A DNA stretch of 19,099 nucleotides from Ephemerocybe angulata (Eukaryota; Basidiomycota; Agaricomycetes; Agaricales; Psathyrellaceae): the NCBI GenBank assembly GCA_013368325.1, contig JAACJK010000098.1, forward strand, positions 1-19,099. Reading direction: 5' to 3'. The notes beneath the pieces were generated by a model that ran no database searches, was not told the origin of the DNA, and was given only the letters and a program-made list of their open reading frames with translations. The translations under genes and the position numbers were made by a program. Below, in pieces: positions 10,002 to 19,099 of the stretch (the stretch's first letter is position 1; every line of letters starts with the position of its first letter).

Positions 10002-11421
10002 GGTTTAGGCATCACAGAAGATCAATGAATTGGCAAGATTGAGACATGCTGGTGGGTCAAGTGGGAGTGATGTATGTGAAGAACACGGAGGAATGAGAGC
10101 ATCCGGGAAAGGGTTAGGAAATTGAGACAAGGCAGTGGTCGTAGAGTGGCGAGTCGCGGTGTGCGGAGATGGTTGAAACCGTTTGGACAAGGGTTAGGAG
10201 ACAATGCGGAAGACAAATGGAATGGAAACAGATCGAGGCGTTTGAAAGGAAAGGCAAGCGAGAAGAGATGCATGTGCGATACGGGGAGTCCGTTTGGGAG
10301 AGGTTTAGGAAATGGAACGAGAGCGAGGTGTTTGAACCGAGTTTGAAAGGAAACACAAGCAGACCGTGCGGGAGAGGTTTAGGGAATCAGATGGAGAGAA
10401 CGGGGAGCGTTGAAGCATGCGCAATGGCAGGAGGTGTTTGAAAGGAAATGATGCAGGCGGAGAAGGGCAAGGGAGAGGGTTTGGGAATGGAAATGAAATG
10501 AAGAGGGTCGAACATTTGAAAGCGAGTTGTTGGTGGATCGCAGGCTCAGGGAGATCGAGGGAAAGTCCGAGAGGGTGACACGGGAACACACGAGGCAGTG
10601 CGTGAGAAAGAGATCATGTGAACGCAAGCCATGCGTCAGGGCGAGGTTTAGGATACATCGTGGATGAGGTCAAGGTGTGCGACGGAGCAAGTCGGTGTGC
10701 GGAGATGGTTGAAAACGTTTGGACAAGGGTTAGGAGACAACGCGGAAGGCAAATGTGTCGGGTTGAATGGAAACAGAACAAGGTGTTTATGCAAGCGAGA
10801 AGAGATGCATGTGCAAGACGTGGAGTCCGTTGGGGAGAGGTTTAGGAAATAAAATGGGGAGAGTTAGGGAAGCGTGGATGTGGTCGATGCATGCGAAATG
10901 GAGGGAGGGGTTGGAAAGAAAATGATGCAGGTGGAGAGGAGTGTAAGGGAGAGGGTTGGACGTTTGAAAGCAAGTCGATCAAGGGTCAGGGAGGTCGAGG
11001 GAGAGTTTGAGAGGGTGACACGTGAACGTGCGAGGCAGCACGTGAGAAAGAGATCATGTGAACGCAAGCAGTGCATTGGGGCGAGGTTTAGGAAAAGACA
11101 GCACGGATGAGGTGGAAAGGGAGAAGAGAGTAGTTTGGAATGGGACAGGGGACAGAGCGAGTGAGTTGGGAGGAGGGTTAGGCAGGGCATCTTGGATGAA
11201 GGGTGTGGGGACAGAGATGGGTGCCGTGTTGGATGCGGGCGGTGAGAGATGACGCCGAGCGAGATGCATGTGTGTGGGAATCGCAGGGGCATGTGACGGG
11301 AATAAACAAGGGCGTTTGGACAATGGTGGGAAAGAGTCATCAAATCCGGTTGATGGAAATGATGTGGCGTGGCCGTGGGAATTGCAGATGCGGTCGGGGA
11401 AGAGAGCGGCCGTTCGGACGA
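10002..11421 (+). repeat. Unit 8, 1420 bp, consensus
   Basis: Lines here match those 4260 bases upstream (three monomers) base for base where compared, which is the clearest visual proof of the 1420-bp period. Confidence 0.96.
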
Positions 11422-12841
11422 GGTTTAGGCATCACAGAAGATCAATGAATTGGCAAGATTGAGACATGCTGGTGGGTCAAGTGGGAGTGATGTATGTGAA
11501 GAACACGGAGGAATGAGAGCATCCGGGAAAGGGTTAGGAAATTGAGACAAGGCAGTGGTCGTAGAGTGGCGAGTCGCGGTGTGCGGAGATGGTTGAAACC
11601 GTTTGGACAAGGGTTAGGAGACAATGCGGAAGACAAATGGAATGGAAACAGATCGAGGCGTTTGAAAGGAAAGGCAAGCGAGAAGAGATGCATGTGCGAT
11701 ACGGGGAGTCCGTTTGGGAGAGGTTTAGGAAATGGAACGAGAGCGAGGTGTTTGAACCGAGTTTGAAAGGAAACACAAGCAGACCGTGCGGGAGAGGTTT
11801 AGGGAATCAGATGGAGAGAACGGGGAGCGTTGAAGCATGCGCAATGGCAGGAGGTGTTTGAAAGGAAATGATGCAGGCGGAGAAGGGCAAGGGAGAGGGT
11901 TTGGGAATGGAAATGAAATGAAGAGGGTCGAACATTTGAAAGCGAGTTGTTGGTGGATCGCAGGCTCAGGGAGATCGAGGGAAAGTCCGAGAGGGTGACA
12001 CGGGAACACACGAGGCAGTGCGTGAGAAAGAGATCATGTGAACGCAAGCCATGCGTCAGGGCGAGGTTTAGGATACATCGTGGATGAGGTCAAGGTGTGC
12101 GACGGAGCAAGTCGGTGTGCGGAGATGGTTGAAAACGTTTGGACAAGGGTTAGGAGACAACGCGGAAGGCAAATGTGTCGGGTTGAATGGAAACAGAACA
12201 AGGTGTTTATGCAAGCGAGAAGAGATGCATGTGCAAGACGTGGAGTCCGTTGGGGAGAGGTTTAGGAAATAAAATGGGGAGAGTTAGGGAAGCGTGGATG
12301 TGGTCGATGCATGCGAAATGGAGGGAGGGGTTGGAAAGAAAATGATGCAGGTGGAGAGGAGTGTAAGGGAGAGGGTTGGACGTTTGAAAGCAAGTCGATC
12401 AAGGGTCAGGGAGGTCGAGGGAGAGTTTGAGAGGGTGACACGTGAACGTGCGAGGCAGCACGTGAGAAAGAGATCATGTGAACGCAAGCAGTGCATTGGG
12501 GCGAGGTTTAGGAAAAGACAGCACGGATGAGGTGGAAAGGGAGAAGAGAGTAGTTTGGAATGGGACAGGGGACAGAGCGAGTGAGTTGGGAGGAGGGTTA
12601 GGCAGGGCATCTTGGATGAAGGGTGTGGGGACAGAGATGGGTGCCGTGTTGGATGCGGGCGGTGAGAGATGACGCCGAGCGAGATGCATGTGTGTGGGAA
12701 TCGCAGGGGCATGTGACGGGAATAAACAAGGGCGTTTGGACAATGGTGGGAAAGAGTCATCAAATCCGGTTGATGGAAATGATGTGGCGTGGCCGTGGGA
12801 ATTGCAGATGCGGTCGGGGAAGAGAGCGGCCGTTCGGACGA
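11422..12841 (+). repeat. Unit 9, 1420 bp, consensus
   Basis: Last complete unit of the invariant central block; it matches unit 6 line by line. Confidence 0.96.
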
Positions 12842-14259
12842 GGTTTAGGCATCACAGAAGATCAATGAATTGGCAAGATTGAGACATGCTGGTGGGTCAA
12901 GTGGGAGTGATGTATGTGAAGAACACGGAGGAATGAGAGCATCCGGGAAAGGGTTAGGAAATTGAGACAAGGCAGTGGTCGTAGAGTGGCGAGTCGCGGT
13001 GTGCGGAGATGGTTGAAACCGTTTGGACAAGGGTTAGGAGACAATGCGGAAGACAAATGGAATGGAAACAGATCGAGGCGTTTGAAAGGAAAGGCAAGCG
13101 AGAAGAGATGCATGTGCGATACGGGGAGTCCGTTTGGGAGAGGTTTAGGAAATGGAACGAGAGCGAGGTGTTTGAACCGAGTTTGAAAGGAAACACAAGC
13201 AGACCGTGCGGGAGAGGTTTAGGGAATCAGATGGAGAGAACGGGGAGCGTTGAAGCATGCGCAATGGCAGGAGGTGTTTGAAAGGAAATGATGCAGGCGG
13301 AGAAGGGCAAGGGAGAGGGTTTGGGAATGGAAATGAAATGAAGAGGGTCGAACATTTGAAAGCGAGTTGTTGGTGGATCGCAGGCTCAGGGAGATCGAGG
13401 GAAAGTCCGAGAGGGTGACACGGGAACACACGAGGCAGTGCGTGAGAAAGAGATCATGTGAACGCAAGCCATGCGTCAGGGCGAGGTTTAGGATACATCG
13501 TGGATGAGGTCAAGGTGTGCGACGGAGCAAGTCGGTGTGCGGAGATGGTTGAAAACGTTTGGACAAGGGTTAGGAGACAACGCGGAAGGCAAATGTGTCG
13601 GGTTGAATGGAAACAGAACAAGGTGTTTATGCAAGCGAGAAGAGATGCATGTGCAAGACGTGGAGTCCGTTGGGGAGAGGTTTAGGAAATAAAATGGGGA
13701 GAGTTAGGGAAGCGTGGATGTGGTCGATGCATGCGAAATGGAGGGAGGGGTTGGAAAGAAAATGATGCAGGTGGAGAGGAGTGTAAGGGAGAGGGTTGGA
13801 CGTTTGAAAGCAAGTCGATCAAGGGTCAGGGAGGTCGAGGGAGAGTTTGAGAGGGTGACACGTGAACGTGCGAGGCAGCACGTGAGAAAGAGATCATGTG
13901 AACGCAAGCAGTGCATTGGGGCGAGGTTTAGGAAAAGACAGCACGGATGAGGTGGAAAGGGAGAAGAGAGTAGTTTGGAATGGGACAGGGGACAGAGCGA
14001 GTGAGTTGGGAGGAGGGTTAGGCAGGGCATCTTGGATGAAGGGTGTGGGGACAGAGATGGGTGCCGTGTGGATGCGGGCGGTGAGAGATGACGCCGAGCG
14101 AGATGCATGTGTGTGGGAATCGCAGGGGCATGTGACGGGAATAAACAAGGGCGTTTGGACAATGGTGGGAAAGAGTCATCAAATCCGGTTGATGGAAATG
14201 ATGTGGCGTGGCGTGGGAATTGCAGATGCGGTCGGGGAAGAGAGCGGCCGTTCGGACGA
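12842..14259 (+). repeat. Unit 10, 1418 bp
   Basis: Consensus up to about 14068, then one T lost near 14069 (CCGTGTGG for CCGTGTTGG) and one C lost near 14211 (GGCGTGG for GGCCGTGG). These two frame changes fuse otherwise separate open frames into a 189-codon frame on the minus strand (13704-14273), the longest in the window. That frame is therefore a by-product of the indels and not a gene. Confidence 0.95.
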
Positions 14260-15675
14260 GGTTTAGGCATCACAGAAGATCAATGAATTGGCAAGATTGA
14301 GACATGCTGGTGGGTCAAGTGGGAGTGATGTATGTGAAGAACACGGAGGAATGAGAGCATCCGGGAAAGGGTTAGGAAATTGAGACAAGGCAGTGGTCGT
14401 AGAGTGGCGAGTCGCGGTGTGCGGAGATGGTTGAAACCGTTTGGACAAGGGTTAGGAGACAATGCGGAAGACAAATGGAATGGAAACAGATCGAGGCGTT
14501 TGAAAGGAAAGGCAAGCGAGAAGAGATGCATGTGCGATACGGGGAGTCCGTTTGGGAGAGGTTTAGGAAATGGAACGAGAGCGAGGTGTTTGAACCGAGT
14601 TTGAAAGGAAACACAAGCAGACCGTGCGGGAGAGGTTTAGGGAATCAGATGGAGAGAACGGGGAGCGTTGAAGCATGCGCAATGGCAGGAGGTGTTTGAA
14701 AGGAAATGATGCAGGCGGAGAAGGGCAAGGGAGAGGGTTTGGGAATGGAAATGAAATGAAGAGGGTCGAACATTTGAAAGCGAGTTGTTGGTGGATCGCA
14801 GGCTCAGGGAGATCGAGGGAAAGTCCGAGAGGGTGACACGGGAACACACGAGGCAGTGCGTGAGAAAGAGATCATGTGAACGCAAGCCATGCGTCAGGGC
14901 GAGGTTTAGGATACATCGTGGATGAGGTCAAGGTGTGCGACGGAGCAAGTCGGTGTGCGGAGATGGTTGAAAACGTTTGGACAAGGGTTAGGAGACAACG
15001 GAAGGCAAATGTGTCGGGTTGAATGGAAACAGAACAAGTGTTTATGCAAGCGAGAAGAGATGCATGTGCAAGACGTGGAGTCCGTTGGGGAGAGGTTTAG
15101 GAAATAAAATGGGGAGAGTTAGGGAAGCGTGGATGTGGTCGATGCATGCGAAATGGAGGGAGGGGTTGGAAAGAAAATGATGCAGGTGGAGAGGAGTGTA
15201 AGGGAGAGGGTTGGACGTTTGAAAGCAAGTCGATCAAGGGTCAGGGAGGTCGAGGGAGAGTTTGAGAGGTGACACGTGAACGTGCGAGGCAGCACGTGAG
15301 AAAGAGATCATGTGAACGCAAGCAGTGCATTGGGGCGAGGTTTAGGAAAAGACAGCACGGATGAGGTGGAAAGGGAGAAGAGAGTAGTTTGGAATGGGAC
15401 AGGGGACAGAGCGAGTGAGTTGGGAGGAGGGTTAGGCAGGGCATCTTGGATGAAGGGTGTGGGGACAGAGATGGGTGCCGTGTTGGATGCGGGCGGTGAG
15501 AGATGACGCCGAGCGAGATGCATGTGTGTGGGAATCGCAGGGGCATGTGACGGGAATAAACAAGGGCGTTTGGACAATGGTGGGAAAGAGTCATCAAATC
15601 CGGTTGATGGAAATGATGTGGCGTGGCCGTGGGAATTGCAGATGCGGTCGGGGAAGAGAGCGGCCGTTCGGACGA
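14260..15675 (+). repeat. Unit 11, 1416 bp
   Basis: Four bases short: two lost near 15000 (ACAACGGAAGG for ACAACGCGGAAGG), one G lost near 15038 (ACAAGTG for ACAAGGTG), and one G lost near 15268 (GAGAGGTGACACG). The last is shared with unit 3. Confidence 0.95.
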
Positions 15676-17085
15676 GGTTTAGGCATCACAGAAGATCAAT
15701 GAATTGGCAAGATTGAGACATGCTGGTGGGTCAAGTGGGAGTGATGTATGTGAAGAACACGGAGGAATGAGAGCATCCGGGAAAGGGTTAGGAAATTGAG
15801 ACAAGGCAGTGGTCGTAGAGTGGCGAGTCGCGGTGTGCGGAGATGGTTGAAACCGTTTGGACAAGGGTTAGGAGACAATGCGGAAGACAAATGGAATGGA
15901 AACAGATCGAGGCGTTTGAAAGGAAAGGCAAGCGAGAAGAGATGCATGTGCGATACGGGGAGTCCGTTTGGGAGAGGTTTAGGAAATGGAACGAGAGCGA
16001 GGTGTTTGAACCGAGTTTGAAAGGAAACACAAGCAGACCGTGCGGGAGAGGTTTAGGGAATCAGATGGGAGAACGGGGAGCGTTGAAGCATGCGCAATGG
16101 CAGGAGGTGTTTGAAAGGAAATGATGCAGGCGGAGAAGGGCAAGGGAGAGGGTTTGGGAATGGAAATGAAATGAAGAGGGTCGAACATTTGAAAGCGAGT
16201 TGTTGGTGGATCGCAGGCTCAGGGAGATCGAGGGAAAGTCCGAGAGGGTGACACGGGAACACACGAGGCAGTGCGTGAGAAAGAGATCATGTGAACGCAA
16301 GCCATGCGTCAGGGCGAGGTTTAGGATACATCGTGGATGAGGTCAAGGTGTGCGACGGAGCAAGTCGGTGTGCGGAGATGGTTGAAAACGTTTGGACAAG
16401 GGTTAGGAGACAACGCGGAAGGCAAATGTGTCGGGTTGAATGGAAACAGAACAAGGTGTTTATGCAAGCGAGAAGAGATGCATGTGCAAGACGTGGAGTC
16501 CGTTGGGAGAGGTTTAGGAAATAAAATGGGGAGAGTTAGGGAAGCGTGGATGTGGTCGATGCATGCGAAATGGAGGGAGGGGTTGGAAAGAAAATGATGC
16601 AGGTGGAGAGGAGTGTAAGGGAGAGGGTTGGACGTTTGAAAGCAAGTCGATCAAGGGTCAGGAGGGGTCGAGGGAGAGTTTGAGAGGGTGACACGTGAAC
16701 GTGCGAGGCAGCACGTGAGAAAGAGATCATGTGAACGCAAGCAGTGCATTGGGGCGAGGTTTAGGAAAAGACAGCGCGGATGAGGTGGAAAGGGAGAAGA
16801 GAGTAGTTTGGAATGGGACAGGGGACAGAGCGAGTGAGTTGGGAGGAGGGTTAGGCAGGGCATCTTGGATGAAGGTGTGGGGACAGAGATGGGTGCCGTG
16901 TTGGATGCGGCGGTGAGAGACGCCCGAGCGAGATGCATGTGTGGGAATCGCAGGGGCATGTGACGGGAATAAACAAGGGCGTTTGGACAATGGTGGGAAA
17001 GAGTCATCAAATCCGGTTGATGGAAATGATGTGGCGTGGCCGTGGGAATTGCAGATGCGGTCGGGGAGAGCGGCCGTTCGGACGA
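15676..17085 (+). repeat. Unit 12, 1410 bp, most altered unit
   Basis: Ten bases short after about eight events: losses near 16067 (1), 16505 (1), 16874 (1), 16910 (1), 16917-16926 (2, with local rewriting to GAGACGCCCGAG), 16940 (2, one GT of a short GT run) and 17066 (3, one GAA/AGA step), plus a one-base gain with rearranged G runs at 16661-16668 (CAGGAGGGGTCG for CAGGGAGGTCG). It also carries the G substitution at 16776 that is otherwise found only in unit 1. Confidence 0.94.
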
Positions 17086-18501
17086 GGTTTAGGCATCACA
17101 GAAGATCAATGAATTGGCAAGATTGAGACATGCTGGTGGGTCAAGTGGGAGTGATGTATGTGAAGAACACGGAGGAATGAGAGCATCCGGGAAAGGGTTA
17201 GGAAATTGAGACAAGGCAGTGGTCGTAGAGTGGCGAGTCGCGTGTGCGGAGATGGTTGAAACGTTTGGACAAGGGTTAGGAGACAATGCGGAAGACAAAT
17301 GGAATGGAAACAGATCGAGGCGTTTGAAAGGAAAGGCAAGCGAGAAGAGATGCATGTGCGATACGGGGAGTCCGTTTGGGAGAGGTTTAGGAAATGGAAC
17401 GAGAGCGAGGTGTTTGAACCGAGTTTGAAAGGAAACACAAGCAGACCGTGCGGGAGAGGTTTAGGGAATCAGATGGAGAGAACGGGGAGCGTTGAAGCAT
17501 GCGCAATGGCAGGAGGTGTTTGAAAGGAAATGATGCAGGCGGAGAAGGGCAAGGGAGAGGGTTTGGGAATGGAAATGAAATGAAGAGGGTCGAACATTTG
17601 AAAGCGAGTTGTTGGTGGATCGCAGGCTCAGGGAGATCGAGGGAAAGTCCGAGAGGGTGACACGGGAACACACGAGGCAGTGCGTGAGAAAGAGATCATG
17701 TGAACGCAAGCCATGCGTCAGGGCGAGGTTTAGGATACATCGTGGATGAGGTCAAGGTGTGCGACGGAGCAAGTCGGTGTGCGGAGATGGTTGAAAACGT
17801 TTGGACAAGGGTTAGGAGACAACGCGGAAGGCAAATGTGTCGGGTTGAATGGAAACAGAACAAGGTGTTTATGCAAGCGAGAAGAGATGCATGTGCAAGA
17901 CGTGGAGTCCGTTGGGGAGAGGTTTAGGAAATAAAATGGGGAGAGTTAGGGAAGCGTGGATGTGGTCGATGCATGCGAAATGGAGGGAGGGGTTGGAAAG
18001 AAAATGATGCAGGTGGAGAGGAGTGTAAGGGAGAGGGTTGGACGTTTGAAAGCAAGTCGATCAAGGGTCAGGGAGGTCGAGGGAGAGTTTGAGAGGGTGA
18101 CACGTGAACGTGCGAGGCAGCACGTGAGAAAGAGATCATGTGAACGCAAGCAGTGCATTGGGGCGAGGTTTAGGAAAAGACAGCACGGATGAGGTGGAAA
18201 GGGAGAAGAGAGTAGTTTGGAATGGACAGGGGACAGAGCGAGTGAGTTGGGAGGAGGGTTAGGCAGGGCATCTTGGATGAAGGGTGTGGGGACAGAGATG
18301 GGTGCCGTGTTGGATGCGGGCGGTGAGAGATGACGCCGAGCGAGATGCATGTGTGTGGAATCGCAGGGGCATGTGACGGGAATAAACAAGGGCGTTTGGA
18401 CAATGGTGGGAAAGAGTCATCAAATCCGGTTGATGGAAATGATGTGGCGTGGCCGTGGGAATTGCAGATGCGGTCGGGGAAGAGAGCGGCCGTTCGGACG
18501 A
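17086..18501 (+). repeat. Unit 13, 1416 bp
   Basis: Four single-base losses, each in a short run: G near 17242, C near 17262 (GAAACGTTTGG for GAAACCGTTTGG), G near 18225 (TGGACA for TGGGACA, shared with unit 1), and G near 18358 (TGTGTGGAA for TGTGTGGGAA). Confidence 0.95.
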
Positions 18502-19099
18502 GGTTTAGGCATCACAGAAGATCAATGAATTGGCAAGATTGAGACATGCTGGTGGGTCAAGTGGGAGTGATGTATGTGAAGAACACGGAGGAATGAGAGC
18601 ATCCGGGAAAGGGTTAGGAAATTGAGACAAGGCAGTGGTCGTAGAGTGGCGAGTCGCGGTGTGCGGAGATGGTTGAAACCGTTTGGACAAGGGTTAGGAG
18701 ACAATGCGGAAGACAAATGGAATGGAAACAGATCGAGGCGTTTGAAAGGAAAGGCAAGCGAGAAGAGATGCATGTGCGATACGGGGAGTCCGTTTGGGAG
18801 AGGTTTAGGAAATGGAACGAGAGCGAGGTGTTTGAACCGAGTTTGAAAGGAAACACAAGCAGACCGTGCGGGAGAGGTTTAGGGAATCAGATGGAGAGAA
18901 CGGGGAGCGTTGAAGCATGCGCAATGGCAGGAGGTGTTTGAAAGGAAATGATGCAGGCGGAGAAGGGCAAGGGAGAGGGTTTGGGAATGGAAATGAAATG
19001 AAGAGGGTCGAACATTTGAAAGCGAGTTGTTGGTGGATCGCAGGCTCAGGGAGATCGAGGGAAAGTCCGAGAGGGTGACACGGGAACACACGAGGCAGT
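18502..19099 (+). repeat. Unit 14, partial: first 598 bp of a monomer
   Basis: Matches the consensus for its visible length and ends inside subunit A, within the first stem-loop. The G-quadruplex motif at 18965-18985 is intact. The array continues past the right edge. Confidence 0.95.

Larger units (their letters stand above)
1..19099. repeat. Tandem satellite array, 1420-bp consensus monomer, about 13.5 copies
   Basis: The same sequence returns every 1420 bp from the first base to the last. Thirteen complete units and two edge fragments are present, all in the same orientation with no spacer, inversion or inserted element. Units 2 and 5-9 read as the same sequence; the others differ by small insertions or deletions. 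No open frame has a recognisable domain, signal peptide or codon pattern, and no RNA gene was seen, so the full 19 kb is gene-free by my reading. The + strand is G-rich and C-poor throughout. The monomer is a higher-order unit of three related subunits, which is the usual result of repeated unequal exchange in eukaryotic satellites. A eukaryotic nuclear origin is an inference from copy number, length and lack of coding content; the species cannot be read from the sequence. Confidence 0.97.

Noticed and set aside
13704..14273. 189-codon open frame on the minus strand, the longest in the window
   Set aside because: It exists only because of two one-base losses in unit 10 that join frames which are separate in the other units. 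The product is a Ser/Pro/Leu/His-rich stretch as expected from a pyrimidine-rich strand, with no domain.
1..19099. CRISPR array or bacterial repeat-spacer system
   Set aside because: There are no short identical repeats separated by unique spacers; the whole 1420-bp unit repeats, including the stretches between cores.
1..19099. rDNA intergenic spacer or other gene-bearing tandem unit
   Set aside because: The 1420-bp monomer has no recognisable rRNA, tRNA, 5S, histone or snRNA sequence. An intergenic-spacer sub-repeat array cannot be excluded because neither flank is visible, but nothing supports it.
1..19099. Mobile element (LTR, LINE, TIR or Helitron)
   Set aside because: No terminal repeats, target-site duplications, transposase or reverse transcriptase frames, and no interruption of the array by any insertion.

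Overview
The whole window is one head-to-tail tandem repeat array with no unique sequence and no credible gene. Anchoring on a recurring GGTTTAGG followed by GCATCACAG places unit starts at 74, 1494, 2914, 4330, 5742, 7162, 8582, 10002, 11422, 12842, 14260, 15676, 17086 and 18502. The consensus monomer is 1420 bp; units with small indels are 1410-1418 bp. There are 13 complete units, the last 73 bp of a unit at the left edge and the first 598 bp of a unit at the right edge. The array therefore runs out of both ends and its true length and borders are not visible.

Organism: a long, non-coding, kilobase-scale satellite that is nearly identical from unit to unit fits a eukaryotic nuclear genome (subtelomeric, pericentromeric or other heterochromatin). 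Nothing here identifies the lineage. There are no tRNA, rRNA, CRISPR, transposase or bacterial-type operon signals. The + strand is strongly G-rich and C-poor (for example 29 G against 6 C in bases 1-60), so the complementary strand is pyrimidine-rich and has few stop codons. That alone explains the many 60-190-codon open frames.

Internal layout, described in unit 2 (1494-2913), which shows no visible departure from consensus: the monomer is itself built from three diverged subunits, A (1603-2136, 534 bp), A' (2137-2576, 440 bp) and A'' (2577-3022, 446 bp, running into the next unit). A and A' share exact blocks of 24-29 bp; A'' is more diverged. Below that level lies a core of roughly 20 bp, close to GGGAGAGGTTTAGGAAATGG, giving ten exact same-strand copies of the telomere-like octamers GGTTTAGG or GGGTTAGG per monomer. 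Subunit A also carries a perfect G-quadruplex motif (1957-1977) that is intact in all 14 units where it can be seen. Subunits A and A' carry a small stem-loop at the same position whose arms differ by paired substitutions.

Variation along the array: the block from about 5741 to 14068 looks strictly periodic at 1420 bp with no visible change, as does the stretch from about 1218 to 3924. Units 1, 3, 4, 10, 11, 12 and 13 carry about 28 small indels but only about one clean substitution site. This is either recent homogenisation of the middle or, given the excess of homopolymer and short-repeat indels, uneven consensus accuracy in a long-read assembly. There are no genes whose interplay can be described; the structural elements (G4 motif, telomere-like cores, stem-loops) are the only candidate functional content.
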